Of a stretch of DNA of 64,000 nucleotides, positions 1-7,569 are shown one piece after another. Each line of letters begins with the position of its first letter. Positions within the stretch are counted from its first letter, which is position 1. Under the pieces are notes generated by a model. It did not search any database, was not told the origin of the DNA, and saw nothing but the letters and a program-made list of their open reading frames with translations. This DNA is from an uncultured Methylococcaceae bacterium. GTDB taxonomy: Bacteria; Pseudomonadota; Gammaproteobacteria; Methylococcales; Methylococcaceae. A program made the position numbers and the translations under genes. The stretch is taken from the NCBI GenBank assembly GCA_903934875.1, contig CAIZPP010000277.1, forward strand, positions 1-64,000, written 5' to 3'.

Positions 1-30
1 CAGGCATGTTCCGTTGTTTTGGCAACGTCT

Positions 31-145
31 TTTGTTGACCGTCAAAACGGCCTATGTGCCATTTCTTCACCCCTAGGAGTCCCGTGAATTGCTTTGCAAA
101 ATGATATAACTTAACAAGTAACTCTTCGATATTAAAAACGCTGTA
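31..145. repeat. Truncated copy of the composite MITE unit
   Basis: Positions 32-84 resemble the spacer of the composite repeat at 33348-33824 and 41826-42278 (shared features include TTGTTG, CCTATGTGCCA and CTAGGAGTCCCG). Positions 88-145 match the right half of the type-A MITE and end in AAAAACGCTGTA. The left part of the MITE is missing, so this is a decayed, internally deleted copy. It abuts the sulfotransferase remnant. Confidence 0.7.
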
Positions 146-151
146 TTTGTC

Positions 152-477
152 TTACATTTCGTGGAGTATTGGCAATAGTGACGGTCTAATTGCGTCTGGT
201 TCCCCGGCAAAGACCCGATCATGCAAGGAAATAGCAACCGAGGTGTAGATTTTATCAATGCCAAGGTGTCGGCAACACTTTCCAAGAAGATGGTTAGGTT
301 GTTCAACTAGCTCATCAAATCGCAAAGCAATCATATTTTCCTCTGGATAAAGGGTTGCTCATCCCAAAAATGAACATCCTTGCCAGCGAGAAAGGAAACA
401 GCGGGATGTTGCGAAAGTTTATCGTAAAACCGAGTCGTCCCCGACTTCTGGACACCAATTCCGAGTAAGTCTAGCAT
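152..477 (-). pseudogene. Sulfotransferase remnant (internal deletion plus frameshift)
   Basis: A 48-residue segment starts at ATG 477 behind an AGGTGG ribosome-binding site. It has the PAPS-sulfotransferase N-terminal signature (GVQKSGTTRFYDKL, the 5'-phosphosulfate loop), then a stop at 331-333. In the next frame, 152-334 encodes a typical sulfotransferase C-terminal segment (ALRFDELVEQP ... LLGKCCRHLGID). The roughly 200 central residues of the normal 250-300 residue family are absent and the two ends meet out of frame at about 333-336. An intact copy would have sulfated a glycan or small molecule, plausible beside a capsule locus. As it stands it is dead. Confidence 0.75.
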
Positions 478-544
478 GTTGCCACCTAAATTCTTAAATT
501 TTACCATCAAACAATTGGGATGTTTTAAACTGAGCTCAGGTGCG

Positions 545-633
545 GCAATTCTCATTTTGAGCCTACACCTTGAAGGGGGTAGGAAAAGCCCCTCCGAACC
601 GCAGGGGCGGTTTTCCAGCATACGGCTCTCCAG
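545..633 (-). ncRNA. Group II intron 3' end remnant (domain V and probable domain VI)
   Basis: Read on the minus strand, 628-596 has the hallmarks of group II intron domain V: it opens GAGCCGTAT, closes GCGGTTC, the two ends pair, and a short A-rich loop sits between, 33 nt in all (usual length about 34). It is followed by GGAGGGG and a C-rich stretch to about 550, consistent with domain VI. No intron-encoded reverse transcriptase and no domain I are visible, so it is a 3'-terminal fragment. The call rests on the domain V pattern; domain VI is inferred. Confidence 0.5.
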
Positions 634-754
634 TGTGATCAATTTGCTTAAATTATAATCACTTGCCAACCATGCAAAATCCCAAAGAGCCTATAAATCT
701 CCTTATTGAAATTGGTTGCAACTAGGAAAAGGTAGGAAATATCAATATTATATG

Positions 755-3160
755 TCAATCTATGTCACCACCAAAAGACTCGGGACGCAACCGAACGGAC
801 TGTAGCAGCACTCCTAAACGGCGTGTGTCTACGCCTAAACCGAGTTCGGAGGGGCTGATCGGGTTGGCGATCAAGAAGACGAACCGAGTCCAGCGCCCAG
901 TTCGCTGAAGGTTACGGATAGACACTTCCAGTTGATGCTGCCGACTGTCTGTCGCGGTAATTGTGCAAAGTGGACACCCGGCATTGGTGATATCGATTCT
1001 ACGAGGATTTTCTGGATCGGGAGCATAGATAAAGAAGCGGATATCCAGTACCAACACCTCATCAACAATATTCTCGATATTGATATCCAATTCCGCCCGG
1101 TTACTGTTGCTCCAAACCCCGTGTGACTCAGGATATGACCACCCGTGCTTAGTGCGTATAGCGGTCGGCGCATTATTGCCGGCGGATATCCAACACCCGG
1201 ATTGCAGTGTCTCGGGTCGCCGCAACAATCCGAATTCTTCCAGTTCCACCGCGCTAGGGAAAGTGGCCAGCATCGCCTCGTAGTCGAAGGTCGGCAGCGG
1301 CATCGGCGATACCCGAAGCGCCTCTTTGAGTGTCTCCGTCCGTATGATTCGGTAGCGGTCGGTACCAAGGTAATAATCGGTGAATTTCAACTCGTTTTCC
1401 CCCATCAACGGGCGGTGCCAGACAGCAGGTATGCCTAGCGCCTCGGCGAGGATGAGTCCATGGAGAGAACTGGATACGACGAGGTTGCTGCGGAGAATTT
1501 CACCGACCAGTTCCAAGGCAGGCTTGTCCGGGCTGCAGATATGGTCGGCGTAAGCGGCATACAGCCGGCGCATTACCGCATAGTCGCGGAAATGCGTAAT
1601 AAGCAGAAAGTCTTTGGGTCGGTCGCCGATGCGCTCCCGCATCCCCGCAATTTCCTCACGAAGTAAATAGGGGGTAAGGCTAACAGGGTCGAAAGTTCGG
1701 GTGACACGTGAGGTGTCAAAACCGGCACGGCGGAGAAATTCAAGGGTGATAGGACCGCGAGTTGCAAAGATGTGGAGATTTCGTGTGGTGTGCCGCAACA
1801 AAATGTCCCCTTTCATCCCTGTACCCCATATGACATCGCCATCCTTGGCGTTTTGGACGAGGGAACCGATAGTCAACAAGCGTGGATTGTCCTCGGTATT
1901 ACGAGGTGACAATCCAGTAATCCGTCCGAGCAAGTGCGGCACAAAGAGATCACCGAAGTTGCCATGGACAAACCCGCCCTCGGTAAGCTTCGTCTCGCGG
2001 GTCGGCGAGCGTGGGCTGATGCCTGATGGATCCCACCAGAATGCCCGTAATACGAGGTCGTCGGCTTGCTCATCGTTCCCAATTGCCACTGGCGAGTCAC
2101 TGATGAGCCACGCCTTGGGGCAGGGGGGGGAAGCAGGGTGCGTAACCGCCGGCACTAGACGCAGAGAGAGCGCTGCAAGAGGCAGGCGGCGAAGTACACA
2201 GTATTTATTACTGAGGCCGTAAGAGACAATCAACGCACCGTCTTCGATGATGGCTCCACTGGGGTAGACATCCTCTTCGCAACGAATGTCGAGGCGAGGG
2301 AAGCAGGGCAGGGCTTGCTCGGCGGGCAGCGCCTCAAGAATCGGCTGCGGTGAGATGAGGCGCGGGCCGAAGGGTGGCCCCCCCTCCAGTAGGATCAGCG
2401 CCCCGACGTAGATTAAAGATTCTAAGGACTCGCCACTGGGTCCGGGCTGTGTGCCGTTCAAGAACACCGAGTGGGCGACAACCCACAGATACCCGTCATA
2501 GTACACGGGTGTCGCCCCTCCGCGAAGTTCGCCATACGCCTGCGTGTAGGCAAAACTGTCCCAAGTATGCCGAAAAATGGGGGTGCAGCGGACCTCATGC
2601 GGGTCCGAGAGGTCGGCGCTAAGGATTTCCAACGGCGAAAATCGGTAAATGACGTAAGGTTCGCCTGCGTGTTCAAAGAACAGCCAATTCTTCTCAATGG
2701 AATAGCGGTCCCCTGTTTGCGTCACCTCCCGTGCCAGTCCGACCGGGAGCAGGCGATTCGGATCAACCTCAATCAGATAGATTTTGTTGGGTGCGGGAAG
2801 CGAGCCGCTGTTAACGTGCAGGTAGAGCCGCCCGCCGAGTTGTACCAGCCGTGGATCGGCGATCCAGTCATGATAAGCGTCATCGACCATGCCCGCATCG
2901 GCAAAACGAATCACGTCGGAAAATGCCACCAAGCTACCGGAGATCACTGTCCAGTCGTCGCGTAGTCGGCACATTGCCACCCGCCTACGACCGTCAGCGA
3001 GAACGACCCTGTAGGCCATCAACAGATCGCCATTCACCCGCATAATGGCCGGATTGAACACCCAGACTTCTCCGTTACCGGCAACCTCCTGCCAATTAAG
3101 GGGGATGAGATGGGGGGAATGGAAGACTTTGCATTCCATCTGTTCGAATATGTAGCTCAT
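755..3160 (-). CDS. Three-domain capsule protein: beta-propeller + polysaccharide pyruvyltransferase + C-terminal beta domain
   Basis: The ORF opens at 3175, but ATG 3160 is preceded by GGAG at good spacing. The N-terminal ~330 residues carry repeated propeller-like strands (FNPAIMRVNGDLLMAYR, WIADPRLVQLGGRLYLH, ENWLFF-like) of the GH43/GH130-like five-bladed fold. The middle, about residues 400-610, is a polysaccharide pyruvyltransferase domain (GNFGDLFVPHLLGR at the start, VVSSSLHGLILAEALGIPAVW near its end), the family that adds pyruvate ketals to sugars. The last ~150 residues are beta-rich and look like a sandwich or carbohydrate-binding fold. I infer a cytoplasmic or peripheral enzyme modifying the capsule repeat unit. 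It lies directly downstream of the scarred kinase/isomerase region in the capsule operon. The propeller's role (glycan binding or cleavage) is not decided by sequence. Confidence 0.7.
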   Translation of the reverse strand: MSYIFEQMECKVFHSPHLIPLNWQEVAGNGEVWVFNPAIMRVNGDLLMAYRVVLADGRRRVAMCRLRDDWTVISGSLVAFSDVIRFADAGMVDDAYHDWIADPRLVQLGGRLYLHVNSGSLPAPNKIYLIEVDPNRLLPVGLAREVTQTGDRYSIEKNWLFFEHAGEPYVIYRFSPLEILSADLSDPHEVRCTPIFRHTWDSFAYTQAYGELRGGATPVYYDGYLWVVAHSVFLNGTQPGPSGESLESLIYVGALILLEGGPPFGPRLISPQPILEALPAEQALPCFPRLDIRCEEDVYPSGAIIEDGALIVSYGLSNKYCVLRRLPLAALSLRLVPAVTHPASPPCPKAWLISDSPVAIGNDEQADDLVLRAFWWDPSGISPRSPTRETKLTEGGFVHGNFGDLFVPHLLGRITGLSPRNTEDNPRLLTIGSLVQNAKDGDVIWGTGMKGDILLRHTTRNLHIFATRGPITLEFLRRAGFDTSRVTRTFDPVSLTPYLLREEIAGMRERIGDRPKDFLLITHFRDYAVMRRLYAAYADHICSPDKPALELVGEILRSNLVVSSSLHGLILAEALGIPAVWHRPLMGENELKFTDYYLGTDRYRIIRTETLKEALRVSPMPLPTFDYEAMLATFPSAVELEEFGLLRRPETLQSGCWISAGNNAPTAIRTKHGWSYPESHGVWSNSNRAELDINIENIVDEVLVLDIRFFIYAPDPENPRRIDITNAGCPLCTITATDSRQHQLEVSIRNLQRTGRWTRFVFLIANPISPSELGLGVDTRRLGVLLQSVRLRPESFGGDID

Positions 3161-3175
3161 TATTATACACTCCAT

Positions 3176-3245
3176 GCCTAGGGATAGTGCTTAGTAAAGT
3201 GGCAATTACTCACTTGCCCATCAAAGCGGTTTATTGCTTGAACGA
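3176..3245 (-). pseudogene. Duplicated 3' fragment of a heptose kinase gene
   Basis: About 70 bp is nearly identical to the end of the kinase gene at 3409-3482. It reads in frame as ...NRFDGQVSNCHFTKH followed by a stop. It is a second kinase 3' end with no body, lying between the truncated isomerase and the 806-residue protein. It marks a recombination or deletion between two related kinase copies. Confidence 0.75.
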
Positions 3246-3398
3246 CATCAATTCAATCCGACACAAACCAATCCTTTCCAGGCAGTCTATACAGGCTATA
3301 GCCACAGCATTCACCGTCGATAGAAGCATTTCGTCCGACTGCATTGCATCCATCACCCGCCGGGCTTCAGCGATCTGCTTGAATCTATAACGCCTCAT
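3246..3398 (-). pseudogene. gmhA: 5' fragment of sedoheptulose-7-phosphate isomerase (SIS family)
   Basis: The reading frame starts at ATG 3398, one base into the kinase stop (TGATG), behind GGAGGG; an alternative ATG lies at 3410. About 45 residues (MRRYRFKQIAEARRVMDAM... IACIDCLERIG) resemble the N-terminal helices of GmhA isomerases. The frame then runs into the duplicated kinase tail and stops. The SIS core with its phosphosugar site is absent, so it cannot be active. Heptose-capsule operons typically pair this gene with the kinase, which supports the identity. The fragment is short, so homology is probable rather than certain. Confidence 0.6.
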
Positions 3399-4423
3399 CA
3401 AACCCTCCATGCCTGGGTTCCGTGCTTGGTAAAGTGGCAATTACTTACTTGCCCATCAAAGCGGTTTAACGCTCGAACGACACCCATTCGCTTATCGGGC
3501 GGAGCAAAGAACATAATGAACCCCCCCCCTCCGGCACCAGATACTTTGCCGGCTAGTGCCCCTGCACCAATGGCCGCATCGAAAACCAATTCAATATGTG
3601 GATTCGATACACTCTTGGCTGATCGCTTTTTATTTTCCCATCCTTGGCGCATCGATTCGACTATTCCTGAAAAGTCGCCTTTAAGCAGGCACTCCTTCAT
3701 AATTAAAGCCTCACGTTTCATAAAGTGCATTGCCTCTACGGCATCTATCACTCCTTCCGTAACATTGCCGCTTTGGTCAGCGATGATTTTGGCCGACTCA
3801 CGCGAAACCCCGGTATAAAATAGTAGAAGGGATGCCTCCATTTCACAGATGATCCAGTTTTTGATACGCAGAGGATTAATCACTGTCCGCTCATTCTCAT
3901 AAAACTCCATAAAATTGAAACCTCCAAAGGTCGCGGAATATTGATCTTGCCTGCCACCTTGCAAGCCACAGTCTATCCGCTCAATTTTGTGCGCCAGATT
4001 GGCGATTTTGTAGTCGTCCAGAGGCAGGTTAAGTAACTCGGCGAACGCACGAATCATTACCACAACGAGTGTTGAAGATGAGCCTAAGCCAGAACCCACT
4101 GGCGCATCGCAAAATGTGCTTAGTTCAAGTGGAATTGGTTTTCCGTCATTATATCTTAATACCATTTCTTGATATACGGCTTCATGCAGACTTAGCTTAC
4201 CGGTTCGTGTCAACGCGTCGGCAAGAGGCTTTATAATTTCGCGTTGTTGGTCAGTAGCCGACAATCGGACATGAGGTTCATCCACAGTCTTTATAATTGC
4301 GTAAGCGTAGCGATCTATGGTTGCATTCAGAACATAGCCACCGTGGACATCACAGTAGGGCGATACATCGGTACCACCACCCGCTAAACCGAGCCGGAGT
4401 GGCGCACGTGCGCGTACAATCAT
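3398..4423 (-). CDS. hddA: D-glycero-alpha-D-manno-heptose-7-phosphate kinase (GHMP family)
   Basis: 341 residues with the GHMP kinase N-terminus typical of HddA/WcbL (RAPLRLGLAGGGTDVSPY, residues 6-23), the ATP loop GSGLGSSST at about 110-118 and the C-terminal GKVSGAGGGGF motif. The family phosphorylates D-manno-heptose-7-phosphate at C1, committing it to the GDP-heptose branch rather than the ADP-heptose of LPS core. It starts 9 bp after the dehydratase stop and overlaps the isomerase remnant by one base, so it was translated as part of one operon. Its last ~70 bp is duplicated at 3176-3245. The kinase itself looks intact. Confidence 0.88.
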   Translation of the reverse strand: MIVRARAPLRLGLAGGGTDVSPYCDVHGGYVLNATIDRYAYAIIKTVDEPHVRLSATDQQREIIKPLADALTRTGKLSLHEAVYQEMVLRYNDGKPIPLELSTFCDAPVGSGLGSSSTLVVVMIRAFAELLNLPLDDYKIANLAHKIERIDCGLQGGRQDQYSATFGGFNFMEFYENERTVINPLRIKNWIICEMEASLLLFYTGVSRESAKIIADQSGNVTEGVIDAVEAMHFMKREALIMKECLLKGDFSGIVESMRQGWENKKRSAKSVSNPHIELVFDAAIGAGALAGKVSGAGGGGFIMFFAPPDKRMGVVRALNRFDGQVSNCHFTKHGTQAWRV

Positions 4424-4432
4424 GCTATTACC

Positions 4433-5443
4433 CTACCTTGTCAAAAAGTTATGTCCAGACTGAACACGCTCCCGCCAATATTCAAGTAGATCCGCCATCG
4501 TTTGCTCAAAAGGAATTACAGGTTCCCAACCAGTCACTGATTTGAATTTTGCAGTGTTAGGCACTTGCAAGTCAGCATCTATGGGGCGTAAGCGTACGGG
4601 ATCCGTCTCAACCCGAATATCTTTAACGGTGGACATCGAAAGCAAGTTCTTCAACATATCGGCAACAGTGCAAGTGTATGTGCCGCCAATGTTGTAATAG
4701 GCCCCAGGTATGGGATTAATCGTCACAAGCTGGTAGTAAGCTCGAACGGCATCTCGCACATCCGCAAAAGTACGCAGCGAATCCAAGTTACCTGTTTTTA
4801 CGACCGGTGGAATAAGCCCCGACTCGATCATCGCAATTTGCTTGGCGAAGGTCGATTCGGCAAACACATCGCCACGTCGGGGTCCAGTATGTGTAAACAT
4901 ACGAGTGCTCATCACCGTCATGTTGTAGGCCTCACCATAGTAACGTCCAAGTAGATCGGTCCCAACCTTGGAAATTGCGTATGGGGACGCTGGATGAAAG
5001 GTGCATTCCTCATCAATCGGCAATTTGTCTTTACTAACCCGCCCAAATACCTCCGACGACGAGCATATATGAGTGATAGCTTCTATTTCATTTTTTCTCA
5101 AAGCCTCAAGCACATTGGCTGTTCCTTGTACATTAGTTTCCAAGGTATCCAATGGCGAATCAAAACTTGTCATGGGGTAGCTCTGGGCGGCCAAGTGAAA
5201 CACATAGTCCGGCTTAGATTTTCGGACGGCTTCATGAATAGACAGGTAGTCCCTTAAATCACCATAAACCAGATGAACACGATCATGGGCGTTAATTTTA
5301 GGCAACAGATGCGAAATGTTGTCCAACTGGCTACGCCATCGGCACAAGCCATAAATTTCCCAATCAGTGTGTTCAAGCAGGTAGTCAGCCAAGTGAGAAC
5401 CTACCATACCTGTAATACCGGTAATGAAAGAGCGCTTAGTCAT
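4433..5443 (-). CDS. GDP-sugar 4,6-dehydratase (GDP-mannose or GDP-heptose dehydratase, extended SDR)
   Basis: 336 residues of the GDP-mannose 4,6-dehydratase family: NAD(P) loop GITGMVGSH (residues 9-17), active-site serines in ICSSSEVFG (about 127-134) and the YAISK catalytic Tyr/Lys (155-159). The product is a GDP-4-keto-6-deoxy sugar. Next to a heptose kinase and a WcbI-like gene, the likelier substrate is GDP-D-glycero-manno-heptose (as for WcbK/DmhA) rather than GDP-mannose; that is inference from context. It lies 148 bp downstream of the reductase gene and 9 bp upstream of the kinase. Full length, no defects seen. Confidence 0.88.
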   Translation of the reverse strand: MTKRSFITGITGMVGSHLADYLLEHTDWEIYGLCRWRSQLDNISHLLPKINAHDRVHLVYGDLRDYLSIHEAVRKSKPDYVFHLAAQSYPMTSFDSPLDTLETNVQGTANVLEALRKNEIEAITHICSSSEVFGRVSKDKLPIDEECTFHPASPYAISKVGTDLLGRYYGEAYNMTVMSTRMFTHTGPRRGDVFAESTFAKQIAMIESGLIPPVVKTGNLDSLRTFADVRDAVRAYYQLVTINPIPGAYYNIGGTYTCTVADMLKNLLSMSTVKDIRVETDPVRLRPIDADLQVPNTAKFKSVTGWEPVIPFEQTMADLLEYWRERVQSGHNFLTR

Positions 5444-5591
5444 TTTCTTTTGCCTTGTTGGTTAAGTAAATGGTTATTCGTGAATTCGCAGTTTGAGTTG
5501 CTTAATGACAATGACTAGGCCATCTACTTAAGAAAGGCGTAGGCAGCTTGCCACTAGTTACCCAGCGAAATCCCAAAGAACGATTTAAGCT

Positions 5592-6437
5592 TTACTGGTT
5601 AAATTCAAGTTGAACTGCTTCACTAAATGATCTTGGTGTGCGTCCCAAAAGTGATTCTAGTAATGGTGATCGCATTTGAATATTGCGCGGGCGATTAATA
5701 AAAAATCCTTCGCCAGGATCAATCTGCCGATAACGTAACGTTGGTAACACTGAGTCCCTTAATCCCTGTGCATACTCCATGCGATCAATGACATCAGGAC
5801 CTCCAAAATTAACAATAGATTGGGGGAAATCATCCCAAAGACGGGCTAACTCAAGCACTCCTTGGGTGACATCATTGCGATGCACGATTGCCCTATAAAA
5901 AGGATGGTATATATCCGCTTGATCGCCTCTGTCAGCACATGCAAGAAGGTATTTTGTGAATTTGTCTTCGATTGAAAAAACATAGGACAGGCGAATCGTT
6001 TTGAATGACTGATTGCCTATAAATCGCTTTTCAATTTCATGCTTCATCCTAGCATAGTCCCCTGCCGGATTACAGTGTGTCATTTCGGTAAAATCATCCA
6101 TTCTTTCGCCATAAACCGTATCGCTTGAAAAGAAGATCAAACGCGCTCCTTTGGCAATCACTTTGGAAATGAATGTCGAGGTTCCCGTAACATTTACAGA
6201 CCAGGCATGGTTAAAGTCTGATCCACACACATCTGGAGAAGAAATTGCTGATGTTAGTAGAACCACATCAGAAGGCTCTAATACGTCATAATTGAACTCA
6301 TCAGGGAAATCAAGACGCAGTCGCAATAGCGATTCTGTTCCCTGCGAACTCGTACCGAGTGCTGCTGAAATCTTTTTTGCTTCAGTTAATAGCTTTGAAC
6401 CAATATAACCTGATGCGCCAACAATAATTATTTTCAT
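5592..6437 (-). CDS. NAD(P)-dependent sugar epimerase/reductase (RmlD-like SDR)
   Basis: About 281 residues from ATG 6437, which overlaps the upstream gene's stop as ATGA; the longer frame from 6479 would overlap that gene without cause. It has the Rossmann motif GASGYIG (residues 7-13), FSSDTVYG for the active-site serine/threonine strand and YARMK for the Tyr/Lys pair. It resembles short RmlD/WcaG-type reductases that act on 4-keto-6-deoxy sugars. With the dehydratase beside it, the natural inference is reduction of GDP-4-keto-6-deoxy-heptose to GDP-6-deoxy-manno-heptose, the role of WcbJ/DmhB. Composition is AT-rich compared with the flanking export and PKS genes. Confidence 0.8.
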   Translation of the reverse strand: MKIIIVGASGYIGSKLLTEAKKISAALGTSSQGTESLLRLRLDFPDEFNYDVLEPSDVVLLTSAISSPDVCGSDFNHAWSVNVTGTSTFISKVIAKGARLIFFSSDTVYGERMDDFTEMTHCNPAGDYARMKHEIEKRFIGNQSFKTIRLSYVFSIEDKFTKYLLACADRGDQADIYHPFYRAIVHRNDVTQGVLELARLWDDFPQSIVNFGGPDVIDRMEYAQGLRDSVLPTLRYRQIDPGEGFFINRPRNIQMRSPLLESLLGRTPRSFSEAVQLEFNQ

Positions 6438-7381
6438 AATGTAGTAGAAGACAAAGCTATGATCGCATGATTTATCCAAGGTCTGGAACTTTTGAGCCTA
6501 TCTACGAATCCTAATAACTCATCAGTTGTATATTGTGTGAACCAGGTATACATATTATTTACATAATCAGTATATTCAAATCGATTAAATAATATCTGAG
6601 TTGATGTTACTAAAGATGAATTCCCAAACTTAAAATTATCTATATACCTATTATAGAAGGCAAGTTGTGTCAGGTCCAAAGGATCTACCCTATCAGAAAA
6701 AAATATCTCATTTTGATTGTAACCAAGACCCTTCATACAACATCCTGCAATTTCCTTTAATAAATTATGGGTTGGGTGATTCATTGTGTAAAAAAGCAAT
6801 TTTGTTCGCCAGTTGTCCACAATATAATCGGTAATGCAAATATCTAATGGACGCCCTCCGTCGTTATCGCCGCCTTCGCGTGTACTCAACTCTGAAGCAC
6901 ACCATGATTCAATCGCATTAATATCTTGTGACAAGGCGACCCCAATTATTTCTTGCCTTTTTATTAAAAAATCTAGTCCAATATTCAAACTTACCGCAGC
7001 ACCAATCAGAACATCCACATATCCATCGGGATGCGGCAGCAAGCCGTAAGGAGTATTCGATAAAGGATAATAACCTTCCCAATGCAAGTAAGGAAACGAA
7101 ACTACAACAGTAGAGTCCGGCAATTGCTCCCTGATGAATTTAGTTGAAAATATCTCCCCTCTATGGGCTTCTGAGACAGGTTGATAAATCATCATGTCAA
7201 GTATGGGAAAGAGTTTTTCTAAGTGAGACTTAAGGTCTGATTCACTTATGAGAAAGCATGCATCAATTTCTACAAATTCCCATTGCTTTGCGAAAGACTC
7301 ACAGGCCATTAACACCTTAGCCAATGCTGTTGCTTGACATGACCCATAAATACTAAATATTTTCTTACCTAATTTCGTCAT
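6434..7381 (-). CDS. wcbI: WcbI-family capsule biosynthesis protein
   Basis: 315 residues with the N-terminal IYGSCQATALAKVL motif (residues 11-24) that marks the WcbI family. In Burkholderia pseudomallei WcbI is a CoA-binding protein of the 6-deoxy-heptan capsule locus, proposed to acetylate the sugar. Here it is first in a run with reductase, dehydratase and heptokinase, the same functional set as wcbI-J-K-L. It overlaps the next gene by 4 nt. The rest of the protein shows no motif I can assign. The symbol rests on the motif and the synteny. Confidence 0.7.
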   Translation of the reverse strand: MTKLGKKIFSIYGSCQATALAKVLMACESFAKQWEFVEIDACFLISESDLKSHLEKLFPILDMMIYQPVSEAHRGEIFSTKFIREQLPDSTVVVSFPYLHWEGYYPLSNTPYGLLPHPDGYVDVLIGAAVSLNIGLDFLIKRQEIIGVALSQDINAIESWCASELSTREGGDNDGGRPLDICITDYIVDNWRTKLLFYTMNHPTHNLLKEIAGCCMKGLGYNQNEIFFSDRVDPLDLTQLAFYNRYIDNFKFGNSSLVTSTQILFNRFEYTDYVNNMYTWFTQYTTDELLGFVDRLKSSRPWINHAIIALSSTTL

Positions 7382-7404
7382 ATATTTCGTACAAAAACTA
7401 GTAT

Positions 7405-7526
7405 TACAGCGTTCATAATATCGAAGAGTTACTTGTTGGATTATATTATTTTGGAAAGCACATACACACAGGATGGTTTGATTGAGTGTCTATTATTATT
7501 TTTCTTTGTTAAGCAAAAACGCTGTA
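7405..7526. mobile_element. Type-A MITE (~122 bp)
   Basis: It begins TTACAGCGTTC, continues with the conserved ATATCGAAGAGTTACTT and ends AAAAACGCTGTA, with TA at both outer edges. Internal sequence (ATATTATTTTG, CACACAGGATGGTTTGA, TTTCTTTGTTAAG) matches copies at 33348, 42158 and 43795. It is non-coding, and lies between the WcbI-like gene and a glycosyltransferase. About 30 bp of the composite spacer (CATAAATGCAAATCGGG) follow it. Confidence 0.85.
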
Positions 7527-7569
7527 CATAAATGCAAATCGGGGCACTTAGCGATTTGTAGCCTAGCCG

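Noticed and set aside
1701-2222. 173-residue plus-strand ORF, and others of similar size, across the first 3 kb
   Set aside because: They are antisense to the 806-residue protein, whose domains are recognisable.
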